DNA of 12,467 nt from Comamonadaceae bacterium. GTDB taxonomy: Bacteria > Pseudomonadota > Gammaproteobacteria > Burkholderiales > Burkholderiaceae_C. The position numbers and the translations under genes are program-made. The stretch spans positions 1 through 12,467 of the forward strand of contig JAIXXW010000233.1 of assembly GCA_027490555.1 (NCBI GenBank), written 5' to 3'. This document shows positions 12,144 through 12,467 of this stretch, piece after piece. The notes beneath the pieces are model-generated. The model ran no database searches, had not been told where the DNA came from, and worked only from the letters and a program-made list of their open reading frames with translations. Each line of letters begins with the position of its first letter. Position 1 is the stretch's first letter.

Positions 12144-12467
12144 ATGGGTCGCACAGTGGACTATTACTTCGCACCCCAAAGCCCCTGGGCTTATCTGGGC
12201 CACCAGCGGCTGGCGGACATCGTGCAGCGCACCGGCGCCACGGTGCGCGTCATGCCCATCGATCTGGGGGGCAAGGTGTTCCCGATTTCGGGTGGCTTGC
12301 CGCTGGGTCAGCGGGCGCCGCAGCGTCAGGCTTACCGGTTGGTGGAGTTGCAGCGTTTCAGCCAGCACCTGAAAGTGCCCTTGAACCTCAAGCCCCGGTT
12401 CTTTCCGGTGGGGGGTGACGATGCGGCCCGCCTGATCATTGCGGCCGATCTGGCCCACGGCCCGCAG
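12144..12467 (+). CDS. 2-hydroxychromene-2-carboxylate isomerase family protein (partial, cut by window end)
   Basis: Translation from the ATG at 12144 stays open to the window edge, giving the first 108 residues of a protein normally about 200 long. The start has AAGGAG six bases upstream. MGRTVDYYFAPQSPWAYLGH is the beginning of the DsbA-fold kappa-class glutathione transferase family that includes NahD-type isomerases; Ser13 in SPWAYLG sits where these enzymes have the glutathione-binding serine in place of the DsbA cysteines. VRVMPIDLGGKVF and PLNLKPRFFPV also fit. Known members isomerise hydroxychromene carboxylates in naphthalene and related aromatic degradation using glutathione, but many chromosomal copies have no known substrate. 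Divergent placement from the SDR suggests a shared control region. Confidence 0.85.
   Translation, partial: MGRTVDYYFAPQSPWAYLGHQRLADIVQRTGATVRVMPIDLGGKVFPISGGLPLGQRAPQRQAYRLVELQRFSQHLKVPLNLKPRFFPVGGDDAARLIIAADLAHGPQ

Overview
The window is GC-rich, tightly packed bacterial chromosome. Gene content, codon usage and the set of transporters (DMT, DedA, MarC, TSUP) look like a beta-proteobacterium of the Burkholderiales, most likely Comamonadaceae; this is a judgement from protein style, not from a marker gene. Thirteen protein genes are supported, one of them cut by the right edge. I see no insertion sequence, phage gene, CRISPR array, tRNA or rRNA.

Layout: (1) 19-405, a small tail-anchored coiled-coil protein of unknown function, ending nose to nose with a minus-strand group DedA -> EamA permease -> glutathione peroxidase (2494 down to 413). 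(2) 2709-4785, alanine racemase (alr) followed by a second EamA permease, convergent with a TSUP/TauE-type permease (5546-4788). (3) 5547-5863, a 317-base stretch with no gene. It holds a strong 12-bp hairpin with a competing partner and what looks like a complete small transcription unit: promoter, three hairpins and the only clear intrinsic terminator of the window. That unit is either a small RNA or an attenuator leader for the TSUP gene. (4) 5864-10171, a catabolic module: CoA-acylating (methyl)malonate-semialdehyde dehydrogenase (mmsA) and a GMC-family alcohol dehydrogenase in one operon, with a divergent LysR regulator. A perfect inverted repeat sits where a LysR activator would be expected to bind, about 65 bases upstream of the predicted mmsA start of transcription. 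The combination matches known systems that burn 3-hydroxypropionate via malonate semialdehyde to acetyl-CoA. (5) 10168-12066, a minus-strand group SDR -> MaoC-like hydratase -> MarC membrane protein, with a divergent DsbA-fold 2-hydroxychromene-2-carboxylate isomerase-like gene running off the right end.

Two patterns run across the window. Genes fall into two translation classes. Four have a good Shine-Dalgarno sequence (mmsA, SDR, MaoC, isomerase). Four others (second EamA, TSUP, MarC, LysR) have none, and instead carry a -10-like box (CACAAT or AACAAT) ending 6-7 bases before the ATG, which would put the transcription start on the start codon, i.e. leaderless mRNA. Also, all three convergent gene pairs meet within -3 to +7 bases, two of them with the facing stop codons inside an inverted repeat and none with a U-tract terminator.
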